Under the pieces are notes generated by a model. The model saw only the letters and a list, made by a program, of their open reading frames with translations. It was not told the origin of the DNA and searched no databases. The translations under genes and the position numbers were made by a program. Of a stretch of 8,284 nt of DNA, positions 1 through 5,299 are shown in pieces. Origin of the DNA: an uncultured Eubacteriales bacterium (GTDB lineage Bacteria; Bacillota; Clostridia; Oscillospirales; Oscillospiraceae); NCBI GenBank assembly GCA_900548615.1, contig URKW01000082.1, forward strand, positions 1 through 8,284, read 5' to 3'. Each line of letters opens with the position of its first letter. Within the stretch, counting starts at the first letter, position 1.

Positions 1-22
1 TAAAAGGATCGTCTCAGCTCCG

Positions 23-96
23 GCGCCGCTGCCGCTGATGCCTACGCCGAACAACGCTGTTGGTTCTACCGTTGATAACATCAGCGGCAGCGGCGC
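23..96. repeat. Perfect 18-bp GC-rich inverted repeat with 38-nt spacer
   Basis: Bases 23-40 (GCGCCGCTGCCGCTGATG) and 79-96 are exact reverse complements, separated by 38 bases that contain a smaller CAAC/GTTG dyad. The stem is long and GC-rich. There is no T-run directly after either arm, so it is not a textbook intrinsic terminator. It may be an extragenic palindromic element, or an inverted pair inside the end of an upstream coding region. Confidence 0.6.
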
Positions 97-283
97 AGGA
101 AGAAAGTTGATACGTCATACGCAACGAAATTAGCCGTGTTCTGCGGACGCGTGGTATAAGGCTGTAAATTTGTAATAGGAACAGCGTGCGCGGATTCTTA
201 AACCGCAGGTTTAAGCAGCGTTTTTGGGGAGCGATCCGAGCGCTGCCTGTGGCAGATACAGCGAGGTGAGCGAGTGGCAGCGG

Positions 284-326
284 TCAAAATTTCAAGCGCC
301 GCCCCAAGGCAGCGCAGAAATTTTGG
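284..326. repeat. Long imperfect hairpin, possible bidirectional terminator
   Basis: AAAATTTC (286-293) pairs with GAAATTTT (317-324). Inside it GCGCCGCC (296-303) pairs with GGCAGCGC (308-315) with one mismatch and a CCAA loop (304-307). The A/T-rich outer arms give U-containing tails on both strands, so it could end transcripts from either side weakly. It lies about 70 bases beyond the rlmI stop codon. Confidence 0.45.
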
Positions 327-366
327 GCACCGCAACAGGCAATTGCCGCCACGGGCAAAAGTGCCT

Positions 367-382
367 CGTCCCCGAGGGGACG
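367..382 (-). terminator. Hairpin just downstream of rlmI, weak terminator candidate
   Basis: CGTCCCC/GGGGACG forms a 6-7 bp stem about 10 bases past the rlmI stop, read on the minus strand. It is followed by AGGCACTTTT rather than an immediate T-run, so its role as the rlmI terminator is only possible. The stronger stem at 284-326 lies further downstream. Confidence 0.35.
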
Positions 383-392
383 AAATTCCCTT

Positions 393-1622
393 TTACACCA
401 CCTGAAACACAAAAAACTTCAGATAATTCGTCTCCTCCACGCCCCAGAGGATGGGATGGTCGGCGCACTGCTGGCGGGCTTCAATCTGCCGCAGCTGCAC
501 CCCCGCGTCACGGGCGGCACTGTGGAGCATCTTGATGAACAGCTCCTCCATGGCGAAGTGGCTGCACGAGCAGGTGGCAAGATACCCGCCCCGGGGCAGC
601 AGCTTCATGGCCCGGTAGTTGATCTCCTTATAGCCGGTGATGGCGTTGTGCACCGTCTTGCGGCTTTTGGTGAAGGCGGGGGGATCAAGAATGATGAAAT
701 CGTACCTCCGGGGCTGCTTTTCCAGCTCCGGAAGCAGGTCAAACACGTTGGCGGCCACACAGTCCATCACGCCGTCCAGTCCGTTGCGGCGGGCGTTCTC
801 CGCCGCGCACTGCACGGCGAACTCCGACACGTCCACGGCGGTGACGTGGGCCGCGCCGCCCCTGGCGGCGTTCAGGGCGAAGCTGCCGGTGTGGGTGAAG
901 CAGTCCAGCACCGTCTTGCCCTTGGCCAGCTTGGCCACGGCGAGGCGGTTATACTTCTGGTCGAGAAAGAAGCCGGTTTTCTGGCCGTTTTCAAAGTCCA
1001 CGGTGTAGACGATACCGTTTTCCGTAATGTCCACGCAGGTCTTCTCCGGCGGCGTCTCGCCGGGCAGGGCGTACCAGCCCTTGTTCTGCGCCATGCCCTC
1101 CCGCTCCCGCAGGGCCACGTCGTTGCGCTCGTAGATGCCCCGGATATCCTGTCCGTCCTCCCGCAGCACCTTTACCAGCAGAGGGAACAGGCGATCCTTG
1201 ATGCGCTCCATGCCGAGACTCAGGGTCTGGGTCACCAGCACACTCTCGAACCGATCCACCGTCAGGCCGGGGAACAGGTCGGCCTCGCCGAAAATAACGC
1301 GGCAGCAGCGGCTGTCGGTCTCGCCCATGACGGTCTTGCGGTAGTCCCAGGCGTAGCGGACGCGGCGCTCCCAGAAGGCGTCGGAAAAGTCGTCGTTGGC
1401 GTTGCGGCTGAGAAGCCGCACGCGAATTTTGGAGTGGCTGTTGTAGAAGCCGCAGCCCAGCCAACTGCCCCGGCGGCTCACCACGTCCACCAGGGTGCCG
1501 TCCTCGGGCGTGCCGTCGACGGCGGTCATCTCGCCCTCGTAGACCCACGGGTGCCCGCCTGTCAGGGCGGCTTCCCCCTTGGGGGTGATGGTGATCTTGG
1601 GATAGGGACGCAGTGCTTTCAT
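393..1622 (-). CDS. rlmI: Class I SAM-dependent 23S rRNA (cytosine-C5) methyltransferase, RlmI family
   Basis: This 409-residue cytoplasmic enzyme belongs to the family that makes m5C in 23S rRNA (E. coli RlmI acts at C1962) using S-adenosylmethionine. A PUA-type RNA-binding domain covers about residues 1-80 (KGEAALTGGHPWVYEGEM, then FYNSHSKIRVRLLS). A central EEHEE-like region follows, then a Rossmann methyltransferase with the family signature QKTGFFLDQKYNR near residue 213, the SAM loop LDCFTHTGSFALNAARGG near 240, ILDPPAFTKS near 310, and TCSCSH near 350 carrying the candidate catalytic cysteine. Length is normal and the ends look intact. The ATG is supported by AGGAGAG seven bases upstream. 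It is a host gene, divergent from the interrupted amidase start. The exact target base in this species is inferred from the family. Confidence 0.88.
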   Translation of the reverse strand: MKALRPYPKITITPKGEAALTGGHPWVYEGEMTAVDGTPEDGTLVDVVSRRGSWLGCGFYNSHSKIRVRLLSRNANDDFSDAFWERRVRYAWDYRKTVMGETDSRCCRVIFGEADLFPGLTVDRFESVLVTQTLSLGMERIKDRLFPLLVKVLREDGQDIRGIYERNDVALREREGMAQNKGWYALPGETPPEKTCVDITENGIVYTVDFENGQKTGFFLDQKYNRLAVAKLAKGKTVLDCFTHTGSFALNAARGGAAHVTAVDVSEFAVQCAAENARRNGLDGVMDCVAANVFDLLPELEKQPRRYDFIILDPPAFTKSRKTVHNAITGYKEINYRAMKLLPRGGYLATCSCSHFAMEELFIKMLHSAARDAGVQLRQIEARQQCADHPILWGVEETNYLKFFVFQVV

Positions 1623-1629
1623 GGCGGTT

Positions 1630-1666
1630 CTCTCCTGTCGTGTGATGTGAATAATAATGGATTATA
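1630..1666 (-). promoter_or_regulatory. rlmI promoter (extended -10) and ribosome binding site
   Basis: On the minus strand TGCTATAAT (TATAAT at 1661-1666) is a perfect extended -10. No good -35 is seen at 17 bp, which is usual for extended -10 promoters. AGGAGAG at 1630-1636 sits seven bases from the ATG. The leader is about 30 nt. Confidence 0.6.
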
Positions 1667-1727
1667 GCACATTCTTTTCCTCTGCGCTACATATATATGA
1701 GGGAGAAATGCGGAAAGGGGAATCGCC

Positions 1728-1793
1728 ATGCCCAACATTTATATTTCACCAAGTACAGAGGGATGTTGCTTGTGTAGTAGTTTTAGGCATTAA
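1728..1793 (+). pseudogene. 5' fragment of an N-acetylmuramoyl-L-alanine amidase gene, cut by the prophage
   Basis: AAAGGGG at 1714-1720 stands seven bases before an ATG that opens MPNIYISPSTEG. This closely matches the start typical of Firmicutes cell-wall amidases (M-P-x-I-Y-x-S-P-S-T-Q-E). After about codon 11-12 the frame loses resemblance (CCLCSSFRH) and ends at TAA 1791-1793, which overlaps the integrase stop on the other strand. I infer that the prophage inserted into codon 11-12 of this gene and that the remaining catalytic part lies beyond the right end of the prophage. The amidase assignment is recalled from family knowledge and rests on 11 residues. A TATATA box at 1692-1697 could be its promoter. 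Confidence 0.6.
1750..1772. other. Putative attL of the serine-integrase prophage
   Basis: The switch from amidase-like coding sequence to prophage sequence happens about here, 18 bases from the integrase stop. Large serine integrases usually recombine next to their own gene. An imperfect dyad, CAAGTACA ... TGTTGCTTG, is centred near 1760-1761, where a GG could be the crossover dinucleotide. The exact core cannot be fixed without the right junction. Confidence 0.45.
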
Positions 1794-3145
1794 AAATTGA
1801 AGTCAAATTCAATATGGCGGTCTGGAAACCAGCGGATTTCTTGAAGGATGATCCTCCAGAATTCACGCTTTTGTATGGGGGAAAGATTCCCGTACATATC
1901 GCGCCAGTTGTCAGACAGCAGCTTCTCGATCTGAGGTAGGTTTGAAGGTCGCGGAGGCTGCTGTTTTATTTCGAGTTCCTGAATCTTTTCGGTGATGGAG
2001 GTATAGTCCTTTTTGTATTCCTCCATGGTGAGCATTTCATTGAGATAGAGATCCTTCAAGCGGGACAGCTTGCCGCGCAGGGCGTTGATCTCAGGGCGAT
2101 AGTCCTTCTGGACGGTATTTTCTTGAACGGCAGCGACCTCCGTTTTGTAGGATTCCAGCTTTGTTTCGATGTTGTCCAGCAGGTACTTTTCCAGCTTCCG
2201 CTCACTGATGGAACGGTTATTCTCGCAGGGCTTACGGCGGCAAAAATGGTTGGAGCAATTATAGTGATACGTTTTCTGGTCTTGGTTGACCTTGCCGCCG
2301 ATGCGGCCGCCGCAGTCTCCGCAGCGGATCAGACCGGAAAACACATAGGTGCGATTTTCGTCTGTCCTCTTCACCCGTTTAGGGCGCATGGCCTGTATCA
2401 TATCGTATTGCTCCTTTGTGATGTAAGGGGGCGTCATGCCCTCTGTGTCGTAATATGTACCGTAGTAGGCGGAGTTTAATGTCATTTTCCGTGCGGTCTG
2501 GTAGGGAATGGCAATACCGTATTCCTCGCGGATGTAGTCCAGCGTGGCGGACATGGAGCCACAGGCCATGTATTTATGAAAGAAAGCATTGACGGCGGCT
2601 TCCGTTTTCGGGTCTTTGACAAACTTCCTGTTGACGATGGCGTAGCCAAAGGGCTTATCACCAGTCAGAGCTTCACGGCGGGCACGTTTTCCCTCGTTGA
2701 TCTTTTTGATACGCTCACTGGTGCGGTCAGCTTCGTCCTGCGCAACCGCCAGCATGATATTGATTTTCAGGCGGCCGGAGGCGGTGGTGGTCTCGTAATC
2801 CTCGTAGATGGTTTTCCACGATACATTGTGGGCTTCAAGGATCTCCTGTACCTTGTAGTATTCGCCGATGTTACGAAACCAACGATCCAGCTTTGTGACA
2901 AGGACGATATCGACTTCATCCCGCCGGACGGCATCCAGCAGGGCCATCATGGCGGGGCGCTTCTCGATCTTCTTTCGGGCAGAGAATCCGGCGTCGGCAA
3001 AGACGCCCACGATCTTCATACCATGCTCCTTGGCGTAGCGTTCCAGATCATTCTGCTGGTCATGGATGGACAGGCCGAACTTCGCCTGTTCCTCGGTGGA
3101 CACACGAGGGTACAGCGCTGCCCGCATGACATTTTTCATTTGCAT
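1790..3145 (-). CDS. int: Large serine recombinase, prophage integrase
   Basis: This site-specific recombinase is expected to integrate and excise the element by a 2-bp staggered double-strand break with a 5'-phosphoserine link. The chosen start gives 451 residues. ALYPRVSTEEQ holds the catalytic serine (residue 16), and the resolvase domain continues to about 150 (TKLDRWFRN, then EADRTSERIK). A recombinase domain follows (DKPFGYAIVNRKF ... LNSAYYGTYY), then a zinc ribbon near 273-305 (CGDCGG ... NCSNHFCRRKPC) and a coiled-coil-rich C-terminus. The frame extends 40 codons upstream, but AGAAAGGA seven bases before the ATG at 3143-3145 supports this start, and the upstream residues have no family character. 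It is the last gene of the leftward lysogeny cassette and abuts attL. Its ribosome binding site lies inside the promoter of an opposing sRNA. No terminator is seen before rlmI, which points the same way. Confidence 0.92.
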   Translation of the reverse strand: MQMKNVMRAALYPRVSTEEQAKFGLSIHDQQNDLERYAKEHGMKIVGVFADAGFSARKKIEKRPAMMALLDAVRRDEVDIVLVTKLDRWFRNIGEYYKVQEILEAHNVSWKTIYEDYETTTASGRLKINIMLAVAQDEADRTSERIKKINEGKRARREALTGDKPFGYAIVNRKFVKDPKTEAAVNAFFHKYMACGSMSATLDYIREEYGIAIPYQTARKMTLNSAYYGTYYDTEGMTPPYITKEQYDMIQAMRPKRVKRTDENRTYVFSGLIRCGDCGGRIGGKVNQDQKTYHYNCSNHFCRRKPCENNRSISERKLEKYLLDNIETKLESYKTEVAAVQENTVQKDYRPEINALRGKLSRLKDLYLNEMLTMEEYKKDYTSITEKIQELEIKQQPPRPSNLPQIEKLLSDNWRDMYGNLSPIQKREFWRIILQEIRWFPDRHIEFDFNF

Positions 3146-3174
3146 TTGACAATCCTTTCTGGGTGTGCTACCAT
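3146..3174 (+). promoter_or_regulatory. Promoter of the antisense sRNA
   Basis: TTGACA (3146-3151, perfect -35), a 17-bp spacer, then TACCAT (3169-3174) preceded by TGC, giving an extended -10. It points rightward, against int, and overlaps the int ribosome binding site; its -35 begins directly beside the int start codon. The predicted start of transcription is near 3181. Confidence 0.65.
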
Positions 3175-3195
3175 AAAAGGGTAGACTACTCCCCT

Positions 3196-3208
3196 TGTGG
3201 TGAGGTGG
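3196..3208 (-). repeat. Leader motif copy in front of int (antisense to the sRNA)
   Basis: Minus-strand CCACCTCACCACA, the same 13-mer as in the two early-gene leaders. Here it is in the int mRNA leader, about 50 bases upstream of the int start. It is the template for the sRNA recognition loop and would let the int message bind, and perhaps titrate, the sRNA. Confidence 0.75.
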
Positions 3209-3221
3209 ATACGTTCTACAC

Positions 3222-3258
3222 GACTGCTCCGGTGTGCGAGACCGGGGCAGTCTTTTTT
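3222..3258 (+). terminator. Strong intrinsic terminator ending the sRNA
   Basis: A 12-bp stem (GACTGCTCCGGT at 3222-3233 with 3241-3252, one G-U pair), a 7-nt loop, and six T at 3253-3258. The U-run follows only on the plus strand. It therefore does not terminate the leftward repressor-membrane protein-int message, which instead carries the hairpin in its int leader. Confidence 0.85.
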
Positions 3259-3271
3259 GTTTCATAGATGA

Positions 3272-3982
3272 TTATTCCGTAGAAGTAAAAATATAGCTTA
3301 GGACATAGATAAAGGCAGAAGGGGAAAACAGCGCAGTTAAAACCCAAATCAGTGCGGTGAAAAGCACAGCGGTCTTTCTGGCATTACGCAGTTTTTCTGC
3401 TGCGTCATAGACAGAGAGTGTCGCGTTGTATTTTAGGGCTGTATAGTATTCGACGGAGTTCTTTTCAGCGTTCCTCGTATTTGAGGAAGTGAGTGTGAGC
3501 TGCTGGCAGGCACCGAATTTTTTGAAAAGAATGATGGAAACGATCAGCAAAGCCAATGCAATCAGGAAAAGGACGGTGCCAAAGCCATTGCTGAATTTGT
3601 TGGTTTGAAATTGAATAAATAGGCCGACAATAAAAACGATCAGACCGTAGTTAGACATAGGGACAGCATGGGACCTCATGTATTCGTCCCTGGCGGTGTA
3701 GTAAGCGCACTGAGCGGCAAAATACTCCGCAGCGTATGATCCGGCTTGTGCAATATCCCTATCGCTGTAATTATGCTGGTACGGGAGCCGAAACGGTGCG
3801 TCGGGATTCAGCTCGTGTTCTAAGCCCGGTATTCTATCACAGGTAAAGAAGCTTGAGAAGGTTCCTTCACGCTCTTCGCCATCCCAATATTTGACCTTAA
3901 ATGTGGGGTGTGCCTTTGTGTAAAAGAATCCCACCAGAACAGAGGCGGCGCAACAGATTAAAAGCAGCATCCAATTTGGCAT
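3272..3982 (-). CDS. Integral membrane protein of the lysogeny cassette, function unknown
   Basis: I do not recognise this 236-residue protein. Hydrophobic segments lie at about residues 4-21 (LLLICCAASVLVGFF), 112-125, 134-153 (GTVLFLIALALLIVSIILF) and 204-231, so three to five membrane passes are likely. A polar loop at about 24-110 is rich in aromatic residues, and another polar stretch lies at about 156-203. GGGAGAGGTG stands just before the ATG, 14 bases after the repressor stop, so it is co-transcribed with the repressor and should be made in the lysogen. Genes in this position often serve superinfection exclusion or host fitness, but no motif here proves that. Its stop lies only 14 bases from the end of the opposing terminator. 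Confidence 0.75.
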   Translation of the reverse strand: MPNWMLLLICCAASVLVGFFYTKAHPTFKVKYWDGEEREGTFSSFFTCDRIPGLEHELNPDAPFRLPYQHNYSDRDIAQAGSYAAEYFAAQCAYYTARDEYMRSHAVPMSNYGLIVFIVGLFIQFQTNKFSNGFGTVLFLIALALLIVSIILFKKFGACQQLTLTSSNTRNAEKNSVEYYTALKYNATLSVYDAAEKLRNARKTAVLFTALIWVLTALFSPSAFIYVLSYIFTSTE

Positions 3983-3996
3983 GATCGCACCTCTCC

Positions 3997-4623
3997 CTAT
4001 CGTATCATACTGGTAAAGGCAACGGCTTTACCCAAAATGCGGATATTGTTCATCTCCTCCCCTCGGTACACCATGGGCTTGTACTGGGGGTTTTCTGCTT
4101 CCAGAGAAATGCAGTCGTCATACATGTATACGCGCTTGAGGGTGGCTTCATCACCGATCAGTACGGCGGCGATCTCGCCATGCTCGACGGATTCCTGCTG
4201 ACGGATGTACACAATATCACCGTCAAAAATACGGGCGTTAATCATGCTGTCACCCTTGCAGCGGAGGGCGAAATCGGCGCGAACATGGTCAGGAGCTTCT
4301 ACATCGCCATCCAGATTTTCCTCGGCCAGAATGGGCGTACCACAGGCGATAGAGCCGACCAGGGGCACCTTCCGCATGACGGGCATGGGGATGATGTTGG
4401 AAGGCAGATGGATTTCATGTTCCTCATTCCAACCCATGATAATAGAGGGAGATATTTTGAGAACGCTCGCAAGAGATGCGATGCGACTTCTTTTCATGTT
4501 GGCAATATCGCCGGATTCCCATCTCGATACAGTGGCCTCACTAACACCAACGGCATTTGCCACATCAAGCTGCGTTAATCCGAGTTCGGTACGCCGATTT
4601 TTTAGGATATCTTTAATTTCCAC
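3997..4623 (-). CDS. CI/LexA-like phage repressor (XRE HTH plus S24 autoprotease)
   Basis: This master repressor of lysogeny has 208 residues. An N-terminal XRE helix-turn-helix (about 16-38, LTQLDVANAVGVSEATVSRWESG) binds DNA. A C-terminal S24 peptidase domain (about 84-205) has a likely self-cleavage site in SIACGTP (A93-C94, where LexA has Ala-Gly), the nucleophile S126 in GDSM, and the general base K163 in ATLKRV. RecA-stimulated cleavage after DNA damage, leading to prophage induction, is expected from the family. The start is GTG (plus-strand CAC at 4621-4623), seven bases from AGGAGG. An out-of-frame ATG overlaps it at 4623-4625. It is the first gene of the leftward cassette, divergent from the cro-like gene, and probably regulates both promoters through the operators at 4674-4761. 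Confidence 0.92.
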   Translation of the reverse strand: MEIKDILKNRRTELGLTQLDVANAVGVSEATVSRWESGDIANMKRSRIASLASVLKISPSIIMGWNEEHEIHLPSNIIPMPVMRKVPLVGSIACGTPILAEENLDGDVEAPDHVRADFALRCKGDSMINARIFDGDIVYIRQQESVEHGEIAAVLIGDEATLKRVYMYDDCISLEAENPQYKPMVYRGEEMNNIRILGKAVAFTSMIR

Positions 4624-4645
4624 ATCGACACCTCCTGTTTTCCAT

Positions 4646-4674
4646 ATAGTAACACCAACAAATCACATTTGCAA
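4646..4674 (-). promoter_or_regulatory. Repressor promoter (PRM-like)
   Basis: Minus-strand TTGCAA (4669-4674), a 17-bp spacer, then TACTAT (4646-4651) preceded by TGT (extended -10). Transcription would start near 4639 with a short leader carrying AGGAGG at 4631-4636. Operator O1 begins at the upstream end of the -35, a position that suits either activation or repression by bound CI. Confidence 0.65.
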
Positions 4675-4687
4675 TACGTAAACGCAA
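4674..4687. promoter_or_regulatory. Operator O1
   Basis: ATACGTAAACGCAA is a member of the TTGCGT-AA-ACGCAA dyad family, with one degenerate half-site. The 16 bases 4672-4687 recur exactly, inverted, at 4703-4718 (O2), which supports a specific protein-binding site. It touches the -35 of the repressor promoter. Confidence 0.7.
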
Positions 4688-4702
4688 AAAAGAATGAAAA
4701 AC

Positions 4703-4716
4703 TTGCGTTTACGTAT
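4703..4716. promoter_or_regulatory. Operator O2
   Basis: TTGCGTTTACGTAT is the inverted copy of O1, with centres 29 bp apart. Its last base is the first base of the PR -35 hexamer, so bound repressor should hinder RNA polymerase at PR. Confidence 0.7.
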
Positions 4717-4744
4717 TGACTTGCGGCAAGGCTGGTGTTATACT
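4716..4744 (+). promoter_or_regulatory. Early rightward promoter (PR-like)
   Basis: TTGACT (4716-4721), a 17-bp spacer, then TATACT (4739-4744) preceded by TGT (extended -10). This is a strong sigma-70/sigma-A promoter with its start near 4751. O2 adjoins the -35, a small CTTGCGGCAAG dyad (4720-4730) lies in the spacer, and O3 covers the start site. It should drive the whole rightward operon. Confidence 0.85.
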
Positions 4745-4746
4745 GA

Positions 4747-4762
4747 CTTGCGTAAACGCAAG
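4747..4762. promoter_or_regulatory. Operator O3, perfect dyad
   Basis: CTTGCGTAAACGCAAG has two perfect 7-bp arms around AA and lies across the predicted PR start site. It is the most symmetric copy and probably the highest-affinity site for the repressor or the Cro-like protein. Confidence 0.8.
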
Positions 4763-4792
4763 TAAAACCAACAGGGATGGGAGGTGAAGATT

Positions 4793-5008
4793 GTGTTTAA
4801 TCGAAATGCGTTCCGCGCAAAGGTGGTAGGAGCCGGTATGACACTTTCCGGACTAGCCTCTGAAATCGGTATTAGTGACGCGTCTCTTAACAGAAAGATG
4901 AGCGGGAAAAGCGATTTTACGAGACTGGAAATCCAGCATATCCGGATGGTTCTTCGGATGACACCTGACGAAGCGGACGCCATTTTTTTTGCATCAGAAC
5001 TTACGTAA
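4793..5008 (+). CDS. Cro-like small HTH DNA-binding protein
   Basis: This 71-residue protein is the first gene of the early operon and faces the repressor, the place of Cro. A helix-turn-helix is visible in LSGLASEIGISDASLNRKMSGKSDF, followed by helical MTPDEADAIFFASEL. It resembles the small single-domain XRE-type regulators of Firmicutes phages. I place the start at GTG 4793 because GGAGGTGA (4780-4787), a perfect anti-SD match, stands five bases before it. GTG 4784 in the same frame would add three residues. A repression role at PRM/PR is inferred from position. Its last codons and stop lie inside operator copy O4. Confidence 0.8.
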   Translation: MFNRNAFRAKVVGAGMTLSGLASEIGISDASLNRKMSGKSDFTRLEIQHIRMVLRMTPDEADAIFFASELT

Positions 5009-5015
5009 ACGCAAG
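5000..5015. promoter_or_regulatory. Operator O4, distal copy at the end of the cro-like gene
   Basis: CTTACGTAAACGCAAG matches O3 at 15 of 16 bases and overlaps the stop codon of the cro-like gene, about 253 bp from O3. No clear promoter overlaps it, so a role in looping or as a transcription roadblock is possible. A weaker similar stretch, TTGACGTAAAAACAA, follows at 5017-5031. Confidence 0.65.
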
Positions 5016-5023
5016 CTTGACGT

Positions 5024-5048
5024 AAAAACAACCCGCACGACAGCGGGT
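5024..5048 (-). terminator. Hairpin with minus-strand T-run, possible leftward terminator
   Basis: ACCCGC (5031-5036) pairs with GCGGGT (5043-5048) over a 6-nt loop. Read leftward, the stem is followed by TGTTTTT. It would stop leftward transcripts before they enter the cro-like gene. On the plus strand it has no U-run and would simply be a leader hairpin between two early genes. Confidence 0.4.
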
Positions 5049-5051
5049 AAG

Positions 5052-5071
5052 AAAAACCACCTCACCACAGG
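5052..5071 (+). repeat. Early-leader repeat copy 1 / sRNA target site 1
   Basis: AAAAACCACCTCACCACAGG, identical over 20 bases to 5298-5317. Its core at 5057-5069 is complementary to the predicted sRNA loop (3196-3208). It lies directly before the Shine-Dalgarno GAAGGAG of the 71-residue protein, whose GGAG (5074-5077) could pair with CUCC of the same sRNA. Confidence 0.75.
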
Positions 5072-5083
5072 AAGGAGATACCC

Positions 5084-5299
5084 ATGACACCAGTTGAAAA
5101 GCTGAACGCGGAGAAAGAACGGGTGATACAGCAGTGCGGCTACTACATCACACCGGCCCGCATGGCAAACCTGATGAAAGCCGCAAGCAAGATTCTCAAT
5201 CTGCTGGTCACGGCAGATCTGGCCGTGAGCTATGAGGAGTGCCGCATCGTGCTGAAGATCGTGGACGGCGCGATAAGTGAAGCGATTGACCACGAGTAA
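5084..5299 (+). CDS. Small early protein of unknown function
   Basis: This 71-residue soluble, mostly helical protein (MTPVEKLNAEKERVIQQCGYYITPARMANLMKAASKILNLL in outline) has two cysteines and an acidic C-terminus (EAIDHE). I do not recognise a family. The ATG is well supported by AGGAAGGAG with six bases of spacing. It is the second gene of the early operon, 75 bases after the cro-like gene. The gap holds operator O4, a hairpin and the repeated leader motif, so this start is the best candidate for sRNA control. Confidence 0.75.
   Translation: MTPVEKLNAEKERVIQQCGYYITPARMANLMKAASKILNLLVTADLAVSYEECRIVLKIVDGAISEAIDHE

Larger units (their letters stand above)
1..392. other. Gene-poor, hairpin-rich intergenic stretch
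   Basis: No convincing gene is visible in the first 392 bases. A plus-strand frame is open from base 2 to a TAG at 131-133 (reading ...APLPLMPTPNNAVGS...). It could be the last 43 codons of an upstream gene, but it runs through an 18-bp inverted repeat and has no recognisable motif. From 134 to 392 there are several hairpins: CTTAAACC/GGTTTAAG at 197-215 followed by TTTTT at 221-225, a long imperfect stem at 284-326, and CGTCCC/GGGACG at 367-382. The density of dyads suggests transcription-termination or repetitive extragenic elements between the unseen left neighbour and rlmI. The function is inferred only. Confidence 0.5.
3181..3258 (+). ncRNA. Predicted ~78-nt prophage antisense sRNA
   Basis: A free-standing transcription unit with a consensus-like promoter at 3146-3174, start near G3181, and an intrinsic terminator at 3222-3258. 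It has no reading frame. GUAGA (3181-3185) can pair with UCUAC (3215-3219), closing a 29-nt loop that displays CUCCCCUUGUGGUGAGGUGG. The 13-mer UGUGGUGAGGUGG (3196-3208) is perfectly complementary to CCACCTCACCACA in the early operon at 5057-5069 and 5303-5315. With a G-U and a G-C pair, each duplex grows to 15 bp (3194-3208). At the first site CUCC (3189-3192) can also pair with the Shine-Dalgarno GGAG (5074-5077). The RNA is also fully antisense to the integrase leader. By analogy with phage antisense RNAs such as P1 C4 and lambda OOP, I infer repression of early lytic genes during lysogeny. Expression is not shown by sequence alone. Confidence 0.6.

Noticed and set aside
456..1667. Long plus-strand open frame opposite rlmI
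   Set aside because: It is the antisense shadow of a clear rRNA methyltransferase gene in GC-rich DNA; the translation has no family features.
3222..3258. Terminator that merely stops read-through from the interrupted amidase promoter
   Set aside because: This is possible, but it does not explain the consensus promoter 71 bases upstream or the exact complementarity of the intervening loop to two early-gene leaders.
3146..3265. 40-codon N-terminal extension of the integrase
   Set aside because: Serine recombinases normally begin a few residues before the YxRVST motif. A good ribosome binding site supports 3145, and the extra stretch coincides with the sRNA gene.
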